From the NCBI GenBank assembly GCA_947380285.1, contig CANCQD010000001.1:1-64000 (forward strand): a stretch of 64,000 nucleotides of DNA. The letters are read 5' to 3'. This DNA is from Burkholderiaceae bacterium (GTDB taxonomy: Bacteria > Pseudomonadota > Gammaproteobacteria > Burkholderiales > Burkholderiaceae). Position 1 is the first letter of the stretch, and each line of letters begins with the position of its first letter. Of this stretch, positions 26,491-35,936 are shown in pieces. The notes beneath the pieces were generated by a model. That model made no database searches. It worked only from the letters and a program-made list of their open reading frames with translations, and was not told the origin of the DNA. The position numbers and the translations under genes are program-made.

Positions 26491-27351
26491 ATGAATACAG
26501 TATCTATTAAGGTTAAAGGCGCAATCCTGTCGGTTGTGATTTTGCTCATGTGCCTATTTATCTGGCACATGGCAACGACACAAAAAGTTGCACCACCGCC
26601 TGTGGCATCAACAAACTCTAGTGAGTACAACAGCCTCATGGGTCAGGGCGGCAGTGAACCCGTTCAAAAAACAGGGTTTCCAACATTAACCCAAATGGGT
26701 GAGACTATCTATAAGCAGTTGTCACACCCTTTTTATGATAACGGCCCAAACGATAAGGGTATTGGTATTCAACTTGCTTATTCATTAGCACGTGTTGCTT
26801 TAGGTTTTTTGTTGGCGATGATCGTAGCCATTCCATTTGGATTCTGGATTGGCATGTCACCATTAGCTTATGAGGCCTTTAATCCATTCATTCAAATTCT
26901 GAAGCCAATCTCGCCATTAGCCTGGATGCCTATTGCGCTATACACCATTAAAGACTCTGCAATTTCTGGAATCTTTGTGATCTTTATTTGCTCGGTGTGG
27001 CCAATGCTCCTCAATACAGCATTTGGAGTTGCCAATGTTCGTAAAGAGTTATTAAACGTTGCTAAAACATTAGAGGTTTCTCCTCTGCGTAAAGCATTCT
27101 TAGTGATTCTGCCTGCGGCTGCACCAACCATTTTGACTGGTATGCGTATTTCTATGGGTATTGCATGGTTGGTGATCGTTGCTGCTGAGATGCTTGTTGG
27201 CGGAACAGGAATTGGTTACTTTTTATGGAACGAGTGGAATAACCTATCACTCTCCAGTGTGATTTTTGCAATTCTTTTAATTGGTATTGTTGGAATGTTG
27301 CTTGATACAGCATTCGGCAAGTTACAAAAGGCGGTTTCTTATGCAGACTGA
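26491..27351 (+). CDS. nrtB: ABC transporter permease (nitrate/cyanate type)
   Basis: 286 aa. An N-terminal membrane anchor (about 8-28) is followed by a loop of some 70 residues and five or six membrane helices. The EAA-type loop around residues 190-225 ([39 protein letters not shown]) is the ATPase docking site of BPD-type inner-membrane components. It belongs with the binding protein upstream and the ATPase downstream, whose start lies inside its last codons. NrtB, CynB and SsuC are close relatives; context favours nitrate or cyanate. Confidence 0.9.
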   Translation: MNTVSIKVKGAILSVVILLMCLFIWHMATTQKVAPPPVASTNSSEYNSLMGQGGSEPVQKTGFPTLTQMGETIYKQLSHPFYDNGPNDKGIGIQLAYSLARVALGFLLAMIVAIPFGFWIGMSPLAYEAFNPFIQILKPISPLAWMPIALYTIKDSAISGIFVIFICSVWPMLLNTAFGVANVRKELLNVAKTLEVSPLRKAFLVILPAAAPTILTGMRISMGIAWLVIVAAEMLVGGTGIGYFLWNEWNNLSLSSVIFAILLIGIVGMLLDTAFGKLQKAVSYAD

Positions 27352-28204
27352 AAATACTTTTCTGAAGGTTTCAAATCTCAGTAAGTCCTATAAGGCAGAT
27401 GCTCCCCCTGTATTTGAGGGGATCGATTTTGAAATCGAAAAAGGTGAGTTTGTTTGTATTATTGGCCATTCTGGATGTGGCAAAACCACAATTCTGAATG
27501 TTCTCGCGGGTCTTGAGGAGGCAACTGGTGGGGATGCGATTATGCTAGGTAAGCGCATTCAGGGGCCTGGTCTAGAGCGTGGCGTTGTTTTCCAAGGGCA
27601 CGCATTGATGCCTTGGATGACAGTTTTGCAGAACGTTGCCTTTGCTGTGAAATCAAAGTATCCCGATTGGTCAAAAGAGCAAATTACTGAGCATTCTAAA
27701 AAATATCTATCTATGGTTGGTTTGGTAAGTGCTGAAAATAAAAAACCATCTGAATTATCTGGTGGTATGAAGCAGAGGGTTGGTATTGCTAGAGCCTTTG
27801 CAATTGAGCCGAAGATGCTATTGCTTGATGAGCCATTCGGCGCTCTTGATGCGCTGACGAGAGGTGTTATTCAGGATGAGCTCCTAAAAATATGTAAAGA
27901 GACAAATCAAACTGTCTTCATGATTACCCATGATGTTGATGAAGCAATCTTACTTTCAGACAAAATTATGTTGATGAGCAACGGCCCTAATGCACGAATT
28001 GCTGAAATCGTTATCAATACCTTGCCCAAAGGAAGAAAGCGAGCCAACTTACATCATGATGCTATGTATTACCCGATGCGTAATCATTTAGTAGACTTCC
28101 TTGTCAATCGATCAAAAGATCTGCAGGTAAAGGGAGCCAAGGGTGAATTAGATGGTTATAAGCCTGTCATAGTGCTTCCAGGCGTTGATGCGGTTGTTGC
28201 TTAA
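27341..28204 (+). CDS. nrtD: ABC transporter ATP-binding protein (nitrate/cyanate type)
   Basis: 287 aa from the ATG at 27341, which has AAGGCGG upstream and overlaps nrtB by 11 bases; the open frame continues further up but overlaps nrtB coding sequence. Walker A GHSGCGKT, signature [14 protein letters not shown], Walker [13 protein letters not shown] and the H-loop MITHDVDEA are intact. The C-terminal [26 protein letters not shown] is typical of NrtD/CynD proteins. It energises the permease encoded just upstream. Confidence 0.93.
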   Translation: MQTENTFLKVSNLSKSYKADAPPVFEGIDFEIEKGEFVCIIGHSGCGKTTILNVLAGLEEATGGDAIMLGKRIQGPGLERGVVFQGHALMPWMTVLQNVAFAVKSKYPDWSKEQITEHSKKYLSMVGLVSAENKKPSELSGGMKQRVGIARAFAIEPKMLLLDEPFGALDALTRGVIQDELLKICKETNQTVFMITHDVDEAILLSDKIMLMSNGPNARIAEIVINTLPKGRKRANLHHDAMYYPMRNHLVDFLVNRSKDLQVKGAKGELDGYKPVIVLPGVDAVVA

Positions 28205-28235
28205 TAAACTAAAAACTTAAAACTAGGAGAAAAAG

Positions 28236-28679
28236 ATGGATCGTTCAGTAGTTACGCAGAAAATCATAGAAGCAAAAGTTCGCAAAGGTATGAAGTGGAG
28301 TGATATTGCAAAATCAATTGGTGAATCGAAGGAATGGGTTACTGCAGGTTGTTTGGGTCAAATGACCTTTACTAAGTTGCAAGCTGAAGCTGCTGGTAAG
28401 TTATTTGATTTGACTGATGAAGAAATGGCTTGGTTGCAAATTGTTCCTTACAAAGGATCCTTGCCAACTGCCGTTCCAACAGATCCATTGATCTATCGTT
28501 GGTATGAAATTGTGAGCGTTTATGGCACCACTATTAAGGAGCTTATTCATGAAGAGTTCGGTGATGGGATTATGAGTGCGATTGATTTCTCAATGGATAT
28601 CCAGCGCGAGCCAGATCCAAAGGGTGATCGTGTCCAGGTTGTGCTTTCAGGCAAATACTTGTCTTACAAGACCTATTAA
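28236..28679 (+). CDS. cynS: Cyanase (cyanate hydratase)
   Basis: 147 aa, with AGGAGAAAAAG upstream of the ATG. An N-terminal helix-turn-helix-like region (about 10-70, WSDIAKSIGESKEWVTAGCLG) precedes the C-terminal catalytic part, with the active-site Arg and Glu of IYRWYEIVSVYG and the Ser of FGDGIMSAIDFS. It converts cyanate and bicarbonate to ammonia and carbon dioxide, acting as a decamer in the cytoplasm. As the last gene of the transporter operon it suggests the transporter carries cyanate, or both nitrate and cyanate. A TTCG terminator follows. Confidence 0.96.
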   Translation: MDRSVVTQKIIEAKVRKGMKWSDIAKSIGESKEWVTAGCLGQMTFTKLQAEAAGKLFDLTDEEMAWLQIVPYKGSLPTAVPTDPLIYRWYEIVSVYGTTIKELIHEEFGDGIMSAIDFSMDIQREPDPKGDRVQVVLSGKYLSYKTY

Positions 28680-28697
28680 GCAATTCAGTCTTCAAGT

Positions 28698-28722
28698 AAG
28701 CCACCTTCGGGTGGCTTTTTAT
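28698..28722 (+). terminator. Rho-independent terminator after cynS
   Basis: An 8-bp stem AAGCCACC/GGTGGCTT with TTCG loop, then a T-run. It closes the cobA-cynS operon. Confidence 0.93.
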
Positions 28723-28766
28723 TGAGGTATTCTTAGTAATAAATAATTAAATAATAGAGACTACTG

Positions 28767-29192
28767 ATGTCAATTGCTATAGATTTTGAAACTCTTGTAA
28801 GCCAAATTGGCGAGGCAGTAATTATTTCTGATCGGGATGAAAATATCTTGTTTTGGAATGCCTCAGCCGAGCGTATTTTTGGCTATAGCCAAGAAGAGGC
28901 TTTAGGAAAAACACTCAGCATCATTACACCTGAGCGCTTTAGAGAACGACACTCAAAAGGATATTTCCATACCATTCAGACTGGTGTAACAAAGTATGGA
29001 AATACTTTGTTAAGGGTTCCTGCAATCCACAAAGATGGGCGTTCTATTTCTATTGCTTTTTCAGTAAGCATGCTTTTTGATGAAGAAAAGCAGCCCATTG
29101 CCATAGCAGCTATTGTGCGAGATGAAACTGAGCGATTTCAAGAAGAGCGTGAGTTGAGGGCAAAGTTATCAGCATATGAAAAGAGTGCTTAG
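28767..29192 (+). CDS. Stand-alone PAS domain protein
   Basis: 141 aa made of one PAS domain: ISDRDENILFWNASAERIFGYSQEEALGKTL, then the FRERHSKGYFHTIQTGVTKYG region, and IHKDGRSISIAFSVSMLFDEEKQPIAIAAIVRDETER, with a short coiled helix (about 120-138) at the end. There is no kinase, GGDEF or HTH output domain, so it probably signals by protein contact. The layout resembles FixL-like PAS proteins, whose haem His would be in the RERHSKGYF segment (R-x-R-H), but haem binding is only a possibility. It lies behind the cynS terminator and is likely independent. Confidence 0.8.
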   Translation: MSIAIDFETLVSQIGEAVIISDRDENILFWNASAERIFGYSQEEALGKTLSIITPERFRERHSKGYFHTIQTGVTKYGNTLLRVPAIHKDGRSISIAFSVSMLFDEEKQPIAIAAIVRDETERFQEERELRAKLSAYEKSA

Positions 29193-29279
29193 TTAGTCTG
29201 ATCGCCACCTAAAGTGAAGCGTACCCATCGATAAAAAGTGACGTTCACTCTTGAAATCCTAGCGGGCCCTAGAAACACG

Positions 29280-29310
29280 TACCCTCATCAGCAATGACGC
29301 GGGTATTTTT
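29280..29310 (+). terminator. Terminator with repeated CCCTCATCAGCAATG core
   Basis: TACCC pairs with GGGTA, with inner TCAT/ATGA around a CAGCA loop, then TTTTT. It shares a 15-base core with 13271-13285 and follows the PAS gene by 88 bases. Confidence 0.65.
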
Positions 29311-29401
29311 GTTGCAAAGTAGTTTCCATTAATGAGATATTCGTGTTTGCCTAACATTTTGACTAATAATGTACTTTTAAATGTTTAAGGCGGGGCGTCT
29401 G

Positions 29402-30610
29402 ATGATTAAAAGATTGCTAACAATCGGCATTGTCCTTTTTTCGGCTGGATTACATGCCCAGCCATCGGATGTCAGCATTGGTGGTGCAAGAGATATTTAC
29501 GATGGATCCCTTTATCCCGATAAAGCAGTTCGTACTTACAGTCAAACTGAGCGTATCTTTCCAACTCGCGTGATCAAGGCTGGTGGCAAGCCATCCCCCT
29601 TACTGCAGAGTAATCAGCAGTTAACGTCATTGAAATTTACCTCAGAAGGTAAAACCTATGACTTGCCAGATTACGTAGCACTTAACCGAATGGTGGGCCT
29701 GTTGGTCCTAAAAGACGGCAAGATTGTGTATGAGCATTATGATTTTGGAGTAACTCCGAATACAAAATGGATGTCGATGTCAGTGGCGAAGTCATTTGTA
29801 TCAACGCTGGTAGGTGCAGCCATTAAAGATGGATATATCTCAAGCCTCAATGATCCTGTGACTAAATATTTGCCGCAGCTTTCTGGAAGTGCATATGAGG
29901 GAGTTTCAGTTCGAGACTTGTTGATGATGGCTTCTGGGGTGAAATGGAACGAAACCTATACCGACCCATCTTCCGATCGCCGTAAGTTGCTGGAACTTCA
30001 AATTGCTAGCAATAAGCAGGGCGCTATTTTTGACGTCATGAAAACACTTTCCAAAGCGTCGGATCCTGGCAAAAACTTTAACTACAGCACAGGCGAAACA
30101 GTTTTGATTGGCGAGGTAGTGCAGGCAGCTACTAAGATGCCACTTGCCGATTACTTATCTAAAAAAATATGGATACCGGTTGGTATGCAGGCAAATGGGT
30201 TGTGGTGGTTAGATTCTCCTGGGGGCCATGAGGTTGGGGGAAGCGGGATCTTAGCAGTATTACGTGACTTTGGACGTTTTGGACAATTTATATTGGATGG
30301 CGCCAAAGTAAATGGGCAAAGTATTGTTCCAGAAGGATGGCTTGCAGATGCTGGCAGTGCTAAGCCTATTGCTGGTGTGACAGGAAAAAATGGCTATGGT
30401 TATCAGTGGTGGACGGTCAAACCTGAGGCTGGAAAAGTTCACGAAAGTGTATTTATGGGTAGAGGTATTCATGGTCAATACCTGTACATCAATCCAGAAA
30501 ATAATATTGTGATTGTTGGGTTGGGCGCGCGCTCTAAGCCTGTTGGTAAACAGGCAATTGATGATTTGGATTTCTTGGCGGCAGTTGTTGAGAATTTAAA
30601 ATCTAATTAA
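29402..30610 (+). CDS. Exported serine hydrolase, class C beta-lactamase/NylB-like
   Basis: 402 aa from the ATG at 29402, which follows AAGGCGGGG and directly precedes a signal peptide (cleavage near LHA-QPS); an ATG seven codons earlier is possible. The nucleophile motif S-x-x-K is SVAK in MSMSVAKSFVSTLVG, and the general-base Tyr is in NYSTGET. Overall it resembles 6-aminohexanoate-dimer hydrolase and esterase-type penicillin-binding folds. It probably hydrolyses an amide or ester in the periplasm. The next gene (a Bug-type binding protein) begins 2 bases after the stop, which implies linked expression. Confidence 0.85.
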   Translation: MIKRLLTIGIVLFSAGLHAQPSDVSIGGARDIYDGSLYPDKAVRTYSQTERIFPTRVIKAGGKPSPLLQSNQQLTSLKFTSEGKTYDLPDYVALNRMVGLLVLKDGKIVYEHYDFGVTPNTKWMSMSVAKSFVSTLVGAAIKDGYISSLNDPVTKYLPQLSGSAYEGVSVRDLLMMASGVKWNETYTDPSSDRRKLLELQIASNKQGAIFDVMKTLSKASDPGKNFNYSTGETVLIGEVVQAATKMPLADYLSKKIWIPVGMQANGLWWLDSPGGHEVGGSGILAVLRDFGRFGQFILDGAKVNGQSIVPEGWLADAGSAKPIAGVTGKNGYGYQWWTVKPEAGKVHESVFMGRGIHGQYLYINPENNIVIVGLGARSKPVGKQAIDDLDFLAAVVENLKSN

Positions 30611-30612
30611 AT

Positions 30613-31629
30613 ATGATGAATATGAGAATTTTTGGGATTGGATCAAGTATGAATCTTTTTTACATGATTGTTCGCAGTGCAATTTTGCTCTCTATAGCAA
30701 TGATGTTGCCGTTAGCTGCAAGTGCGCAGCCTTGGCCCACAAAGCAGACCATTAAATTTATTGTTGTATACCCTGCTGGTGGGGCATCTGATGTGACTGC
30801 AAGAATGATTGCATCAAAACTCTCTGAATCCATTGGTCAAACGGTAGTGGTGGAGAACAAACCTGGAGCAAACGGCATTATTGCGACTGAATATGTTGCT
30901 AAGGCTGCGCCAGATGGATACACGCTGTTGATGGCTAATTTGGGTCCTAATGCAATCAACCCAGTTGTGTATAAGAAGCTTCCATATGACGCAGTTAAGG
31001 ATTTCTCCGCTATTACTTTGACTACTATCGTGCCGCAGTTTATTGTGGTCTCGCCAACGCAACCGATTAATTCAATTGCAGATCTTATTGCTTACTCAAA
31101 AGCCAATCCAGGAAAAGTAACCTTTGCCTCTGCCGGTAATGGCGCATCAAATCATCTTTCTGGGGAGCTCTTTAATTCAACCGCTGGAATTAAGATGGAG
31201 CATGTACCTTATAAGGGCGATGCTCCTGGTCTGGTGGATGTGATGTCAGGGCAAGTCACTGTTGCCCTTCCTACCGCAATTGCAGCCGCCCCTTATGTGC
31301 GTTCAGGACAATTGCGAGCACTTGCTGTGACGAGTAATAAGCGCTTAGCATCCTTTCCAGATGTACCAACAGTTGCTGAAACTTTACCGGGATTTGAAGC
31401 GGTATCTTGGGGTGGTGTGATGGCCCCTGCCGGAACTCCTCCGGCAATTATTAATCGCCTCAATGCAGAAATTTTAAAGATTCTAAAGATCCCTGAGGTC
31501 TCAGAAAAGCTCAAAGGGTTTGGGGCGGAGACCGTAGGCTCTACACCAAAGCAATTCGATACCTATGTCAAATCTGAGATTGCCAAATGGGGCAAAGTAG
31601 CTCGTGATAACAACGTAACACTAGACTAG
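30613..31629 (+). CDS. Bug/TctC-type periplasmic binding protein
   Basis: 338 aa; an alternative start is the ATG at 30649. A signal peptide ends near SAQ-PWP. The family hallmarks are clear: WPTKQTIKFIVVYPAGGASD, VVVENKPGANG, AAPDGYTLLMAN, VPYKGDAPGLVDVMSGQV, and PEVSEKLKGFGAETVGSTP near the end. Bug proteins bind carboxylates or amides in the periplasm and are expanded in Burkholderiales. No TctAB membrane genes are adjacent, as is common. Coupling with the hydrolase gene upstream and the dioxygenase gene downstream suggests a small catabolic unit. Confidence 0.92.
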   Translation: MMNMRIFGIGSSMNLFYMIVRSAILLSIAMMLPLAASAQPWPTKQTIKFIVVYPAGGASDVTARMIASKLSESIGQTVVVENKPGANGIIATEYVAKAAPDGYTLLMANLGPNAINPVVYKKLPYDAVKDFSAITLTTIVPQFIVVSPTQPINSIADLIAYSKANPGKVTFASAGNGASNHLSGELFNSTAGIKMEHVPYKGDAPGLVDVMSGQVTVALPTAIAAAPYVRSGQLRALAVTSNKRLASFPDVPTVAETLPGFEAVSWGGVMAPAGTPPAIINRLNAEILKILKIPEVSEKLKGFGAETVGSTPKQFDTYVKSEIAKWGKVARDNNVTLD

Positions 31630-31694
31630 GTTTAGCGATATCCCTTACATTAATCTAAATGTGATCAATATCTTACATATGAGCGAAACAGAAT

Positions 31695-32561
31695 ATGCCA
31701 ATCACTTTTAAGAAACTGCACCCCACTTTTATGGCTGAAGTGAGTCCTCTTGACTTGCGTGAAGTGAGCGATGAGGCGACGCTTGATGTTCTCCGTAAAG
31801 GAATGACAGAATATGGTGTCTTGGTCTTCAAGGGGCAGCAGTTTTCATTGCAGGATCAACTTGATTTTGCCCAGCGCCTAGATGGTGAACTCCATTCCAA
31901 AACATCCAATTCAGCAGTTAGTAAAAATCGTTTTGGCAATGATGCGCTAACCGATATTTCAAATGTAACCCAAGATGGTGACATCATGGCGGCGAATGAT
32001 CGACGCCGCATGAATAACATTAGTAATCGCATATGGCATACCGATGCATCATTTGTAGACCCAGCTGGCCGATATTCTATGCTCTATGCTCGCAACATTC
32101 CGCCAGTACGTGCTGATACTGAGTTTGCTGATATGCGCGCCGCATATGACGAGTTGGATGAGCAAGCTAAAAAGATCATTGCGGATTTACACGTGTATCA
32201 CTCAATCGTGTATTCACGGCATACGATGGGATTTGATTTTGCTGAAGAAGAGAAAGCTAAGCTTCCAGGCGCAACACATCCACTGGTAAAGACTATTTCA
32301 GGATCTGCGCGCAAAGCACTTTATTTGGCTTCTCATGCAGACCACGTAGTGGAGTGGCCTGTTCCTGAGGGTCGTTTATTGCTTAAAGATTTAATGGAAC
32401 ATGCAACTCGATCTCAGTTTGTTCATTATCACGAGTGGACCTTAGGGGATCTTGTGATTTGGGATAACCGCACCACCATGCACAGGGCTCGTCCATTTGA
32501 TGACATAGCCTATAAGCGAGAGTTGACTCGGGTTACCACTTTGGATATCCCGCGCAACTAG
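31695..32561 (+). CDS. TauD/TfdA-family alpha-ketoglutarate dioxygenase
   Basis: 288 aa. The Fe(II) ligands are H-x-D in NRIWHTDASF (about residue 114) and the distal His in NRTTMHRARPFD (about 264-275). The Arg a few residues after that His would bind 2-oxoglutarate. It is closest in style to TfdA/2,4-D dioxygenase proteins that hydroxylate aromatic ethers or sulfonates, but the natural substrate is unknown. It is 65 bases behind the Bug gene and on the same strand. Confidence 0.9.
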   Translation: MPITFKKLHPTFMAEVSPLDLREVSDEATLDVLRKGMTEYGVLVFKGQQFSLQDQLDFAQRLDGELHSKTSNSAVSKNRFGNDALTDISNVTQDGDIMAANDRRRMNNISNRIWHTDASFVDPAGRYSMLYARNIPPVRADTEFADMRAAYDELDEQAKKIIADLHVYHSIVYSRHTMGFDFAEEEKAKLPGATHPLVKTISGSARKALYLASHADHVVEWPVPEGRLLLKDLMEHATRSQFVHYHEWTLGDLVIWDNRTTMHRARPFDDIAYKRELTRVTTLDIPRN

Positions 32562-32809
32562 TTTTAGTCTGCAAGATATTCATTAGGTAATCGTTGATTA
32601 CCTCGGCTCAATATCCAGTTTAATCTTAATTAAATCAATGACTTAGGTATAAATTCCGAAGTCGTTTTTTATTTGTGCCAATGAATCAATGAATTGCTGA
32701 TTGATTGACGCGTATAGGGTTTAAAAGGAAGTTTTGGGATTGGGTTGTCATCTAACGCAATAGTGAATTTAGTGACAAAATAATGGCATTACTTCAATTG
32801 GGAGTCATC

Positions 32810-34171
32810 GTGCTTGATACGTTGCTGTATAGCCGCATTCAATTTGGTGCAAATATTTCCTTTCATATTCTTTTCCCAACAATTTCCATTGCACTGGGCT
32901 GGTTCCTCTTTTATTTCAAGATTCAACATAACAGAACTGGGTTAGTTCAGTGGCAAGAGGCCTATCAGTTTTGGATCAAGATCTTTGCCCTGACTTTTGC
33001 TTTGGGTGTCGTGAGCGGTATTACGATGAGCTTTCAGTTTGGAACAAACTGGCCGGGCTATATGGAGACTGTTGGTAATATTGCGGGCCCATTGTTGGCT
33101 TATGAAGTTTTAACAGCATTTTTTCTTGAAGCCACCTTTCTAGGAGTCATGCTCTTTGGGGCAAAGCGTGTTTCGCAAGGTGTTCATACATTAGCCACCT
33201 TTCTAGTTGCATTTGGTACGAGTCTTTCTGCTTTCTGGATCATTGCCTTAAATTCATGGATGCAAACCCCGCAGGGATTCACCATGATTGATGGTAGGGC
33301 GCATGCCGTTGACTGGATGGCCATCATCTTCAACCCATCGATGCCTTATCGCCTCGGCCACATGATGTTGGCATCCTTTCTGACAGTGTCATTTTTCTTA
33401 GCTGGAATTTCTGCTTATCGTTATCTACGTAATAGCAAGTCACAAGCAAACTTACTGGTAATGAAATTGGCGCTTACTGTCGCAATGGTTTTAATACCGA
33501 TTCAAATCATGCTCGGAGATCAACATGGCCTCAACACCCTTCAGTATCAACCTGCAAAGCTAGCAGCCATGGAGGGTATTTGGGAGGGCGGCCCTGGCGT
33601 ACCTGCAGTGATCTTTGCAGTACCAAATCAAAAAACCCATGCCAATGATTATGAGGTCAGCATTCCTAAGCTTGCATCAATGTACTTAACCCATAGTTGG
33701 GATGGCGAGGTTAAGGGCTTAAATGAATTCGGAGACAAGATCCCCCCTGTTGCCCCTGTATTTTTTGCATTCCGGGTGATGGTTGGTGTTGGTGTCTTAA
33801 TGCTTTTATTTTCATGGTTAGGGCGTTGGCAATTACGTAACAATCAGTCTCCACCAAGATTGTTGGCCAAAGGTTTAGTGCTGATGACCTTTTCTGGTTG
33901 GATTGCTGTCTTGTCAGGTTGGTACGTGACTGAAATTGGGCGTCAGCCGTATTTAGTGACCGGGGTTCTGACAACCGCTCAAGCCGCAACAACTTTGCCA
34001 ACGGGTATGGTCTTTAGTAGCCTTTTTGCTTATTTAGTCTTGTACTTTGGTCTGCTTTGTGCCTATATTTGGGTGGTTTTTTATCTAGCTCGTCAGGCTG
34101 ATAATAAGGAGAGTTCTAGTGCACACATTGCTAGCAAACCCGAAACCATCTTGAGCCCATTTAGGACCTAA
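32810..34171 (+). CDS. cydA: Cytochrome bd-type quinol oxidase subunit I (short Q-loop)
   Basis: 453 aa from the GTG at 32810, chosen because GGGAG lies 5 bases upstream and the protein then begins VLDTLLYSRIQFG, the usual family start; an ATG nine codons earlier (32783) is less likely. Nine or so membrane helices are visible. His ligands include the one in NISFHILFP, and GRQPYLVTG with later FRVMVGVG matches the family. The Q-loop between helices 6 and 7 is short, as in cyanide-insensitive (CIO) types. It oxidises ubiquinol and reduces oxygen at the inner membrane. It lies 3 bases ahead of cydB. Confidence 0.93.
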   Translation: MLDTLLYSRIQFGANISFHILFPTISIALGWFLFYFKIQHNRTGLVQWQEAYQFWIKIFALTFALGVVSGITMSFQFGTNWPGYMETVGNIAGPLLAYEVLTAFFLEATFLGVMLFGAKRVSQGVHTLATFLVAFGTSLSAFWIIALNSWMQTPQGFTMIDGRAHAVDWMAIIFNPSMPYRLGHMMLASFLTVSFFLAGISAYRYLRNSKSQANLLVMKLALTVAMVLIPIQIMLGDQHGLNTLQYQPAKLAAMEGIWEGGPGVPAVIFAVPNQKTHANDYEVSIPKLASMYLTHSWDGEVKGLNEFGDKIPPVAPVFFAFRVMVGVGVLMLLFSWLGRWQLRNNQSPPRLLAKGLVLMTFSGWIAVLSGWYVTEIGRQPYLVTGVLTTAQAATTLPTGMVFSSLFAYLVLYFGLLCAYIWVVFYLARQADNKESSSAHIASKPETILSPFRT

Positions 34172-34174
34172 GCG

Positions 34175-35191
34175 ATGACGTCAATTGACCTCACCCAAGC
34201 ATCAGTTTGGCTGCCACTTTTTTTCTTTGTGGCCATGGGAATTGCCATGTTGTCTTACGTGGTGCTCGATGGCTATGATTTAGGTATTGGGATGCTGCTG
34301 AATCGGGCGCCAGATGACGATAAAGACATGATGATTGCATCGATTGGCCCCTTTTGGGATGCTAACGAAACATGGATTGTTTTGGGTGTTGGCTTATTGC
34401 TAGTTGCGTTTCCTCTAGCTCATGGAGCAATATTGACAGAGCTCTACTTACCGGTTGCAGCAATGTTGATTGGATTAATTTTGCGTGGAGTTTCGTTTGA
34501 CTTTAGAGCCAAGGTAAATATTGAGCAAAAGCCACTTTGGAACTTATTATTTTATATTGGCAGCCTGATTGCTTCAGTCTCTCAGGGCATCATGATTGGC
34601 CGTTTGATTGTGGGCTTTGATTCGGGAATTCTAGGTTGGATATTTTCACTGCTTGTCGGTGCTTCATTGCCAGCAGGCTATATCCTCTTGGGATCCACTT
34701 GGCTAATCCTGAAAACTGAAGGAGATCTTCAGCAGCGTTCATTTCGATGGGCTAAGACAAGTTTATGGTTCACTGGGTTTGGAATCGCATTAATGTCTGT
34801 TGCTACCCCGTACTTTAGTCCTGAAATCATGCATAAGTGGTTTTCTTGGCCACAAGTTTTTTGGCTCTCTCCGATACCCATTGCAACTGCAATTTTATTT
34901 CTTCTTGCCAATCGATTTATTGGGGCGATAAAAAAGGGATCTAGTAAGCAAGAGTGGTTGCCATTTGCCTGTGTCGTTGCCATTTTTTGGCTGGCATTTT
35001 TTGGTATTGCATATAGTATTTTTCCATATGTCATTATTGGAAAAATGACTCTATGGCAAGCTGCAGCCGCTACTGAATCCCTCAGGGTTATTTTTTGGGG
35101 TGCAATCGTCGTGCTACCAACCATTCTTGGTTATACACTTTTTTCATACCGAATTTTTAAAGGTAAAGCCCGTCCACTCACTTACTATTAG
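34175..35191 (+). CDS. cydB: Cytochrome bd-type quinol oxidase subunit II
   Basis: 338 aa with about eight membrane helices. Conserved segments are YVVLDGYDLGIGML near residue 28, FWDANETWIVLGVGLLLVAFPLAH and RGVSFDFRAK. It completes the bd-type oxidase with CydA. No CydX-like small gene or cydDC assembly transporter is present beside it. It begins 3 bases after cydA, so the pair is co-translated. Confidence 0.94.
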   Translation: MTSIDLTQASVWLPLFFFVAMGIAMLSYVVLDGYDLGIGMLLNRAPDDDKDMMIASIGPFWDANETWIVLGVGLLLVAFPLAHGAILTELYLPVAAMLIGLILRGVSFDFRAKVNIEQKPLWNLLFYIGSLIASVSQGIMIGRLIVGFDSGILGWIFSLLVGASLPAGYILLGSTWLILKTEGDLQQRSFRWAKTSLWFTGFGIALMSVATPYFSPEIMHKWFSWPQVFWLSPIPIATAILFLLANRFIGAIKKGSSKQEWLPFACVVAIFWLAFFGIAYSIFPYVIIGKMTLWQAAAATESLRVIFWGAIVVLPTILGYTLFSYRIFKGKARPLTYY

Positions 35192-35216
35192 TCCATTAAC
35201 AGTGGCAGGCCATCTA

Positions 35217-35873
35217 TTAATATTTTTGAATTAGCTGTTCAAATGCATTTGCAAATGATTCAGGCGCCTGAGCTCCTTGCAATAGGTATTGATCATTAAG
35301 AATGAGAGAAGGAACGGAGCTGATGCCTGCACTTGTATAGCTGGCTTCTTCTGCCCTAACTTCACCTTTAAACTCATCTCCACCCAGAATTTCCTGTGCT
35401 CTTTTATGGTCTAAGCCAGCACGATTGACTGCGTCCAATAGATTTTTATGATCATCTAAATTTACTGCAAGGCAAAAGTAGGTGATGAGCAATTCTTTTT
35501 TCAAGGCCGCTTGCTTTTGAAGGTTATATTCTTTGACCGCCCAAAATAGAAGGCGGTGAGCATCAAGGGTGTTGTAAACCCGTTTGCGACCCTCGGGATG
35601 AAATTCAAATCCAGCCTCCAATGCTTTCGTTCGAATATTGGCTTGGTTGGCTTTGACCTGCTCTACTGTTAACCCATATTTTTCAGTGAGATGCTCAATG
35701 GCATCTTGACCACCCTTGGGCATATTTGGATTCAATTCGAAGGGGCGGAAATGCACTTCAAAAGTTACTTTATCTTTCAGCTCTGCCATTGCCTGATTCA
35801 GATTGCCCAGGCCTACAGCACACCAAGGGCACGCGATATCAGATACAAAATCAATTTTGATGGTGGGTTTCAT
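35217..35873 (-). CDS. DsbA-family oxidoreductase, FrnE-like
   Basis: 218 aa, no signal peptide, so cytoplasmic. The active site is CPWC in DIACPWCAVGLGNL (about residue 15). The rest follows the FrnE/2-hydroxychromene isomerase-like branch: RPFELNPNMP, YNTLDAHRLLFWA, VPSLILNDQYLLQGAQ, with the cis-Pro after Val. Members act as cytoplasmic disulfide isomerases or in stress defence. The gene is convergent with cydB and transcribed toward it. Confidence 0.9.
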   Translation of the reverse strand: MKPTIKIDFVSDIACPWCAVGLGNLNQAMAELKDKVTFEVHFRPFELNPNMPKGGQDAIEHLTEKYGLTVEQVKANQANIRTKALEAGFEFHPEGRKRVYNTLDAHRLLFWAVKEYNLQKQAALKKELLITYFCLAVNLDDHKNLLDAVNRAGLDHKRAQEILGGDEFKGEVRAEEASYTSAGISSVPSLILNDQYLLQGAQAPESFANAFEQLIQKY

Positions 35874-35936
35874 TATTTTTATTCTACAGAAACCTGCTAA
35901 TAATTAAGTAATTTCTCAGGTGACGTCGTTTCAAAC

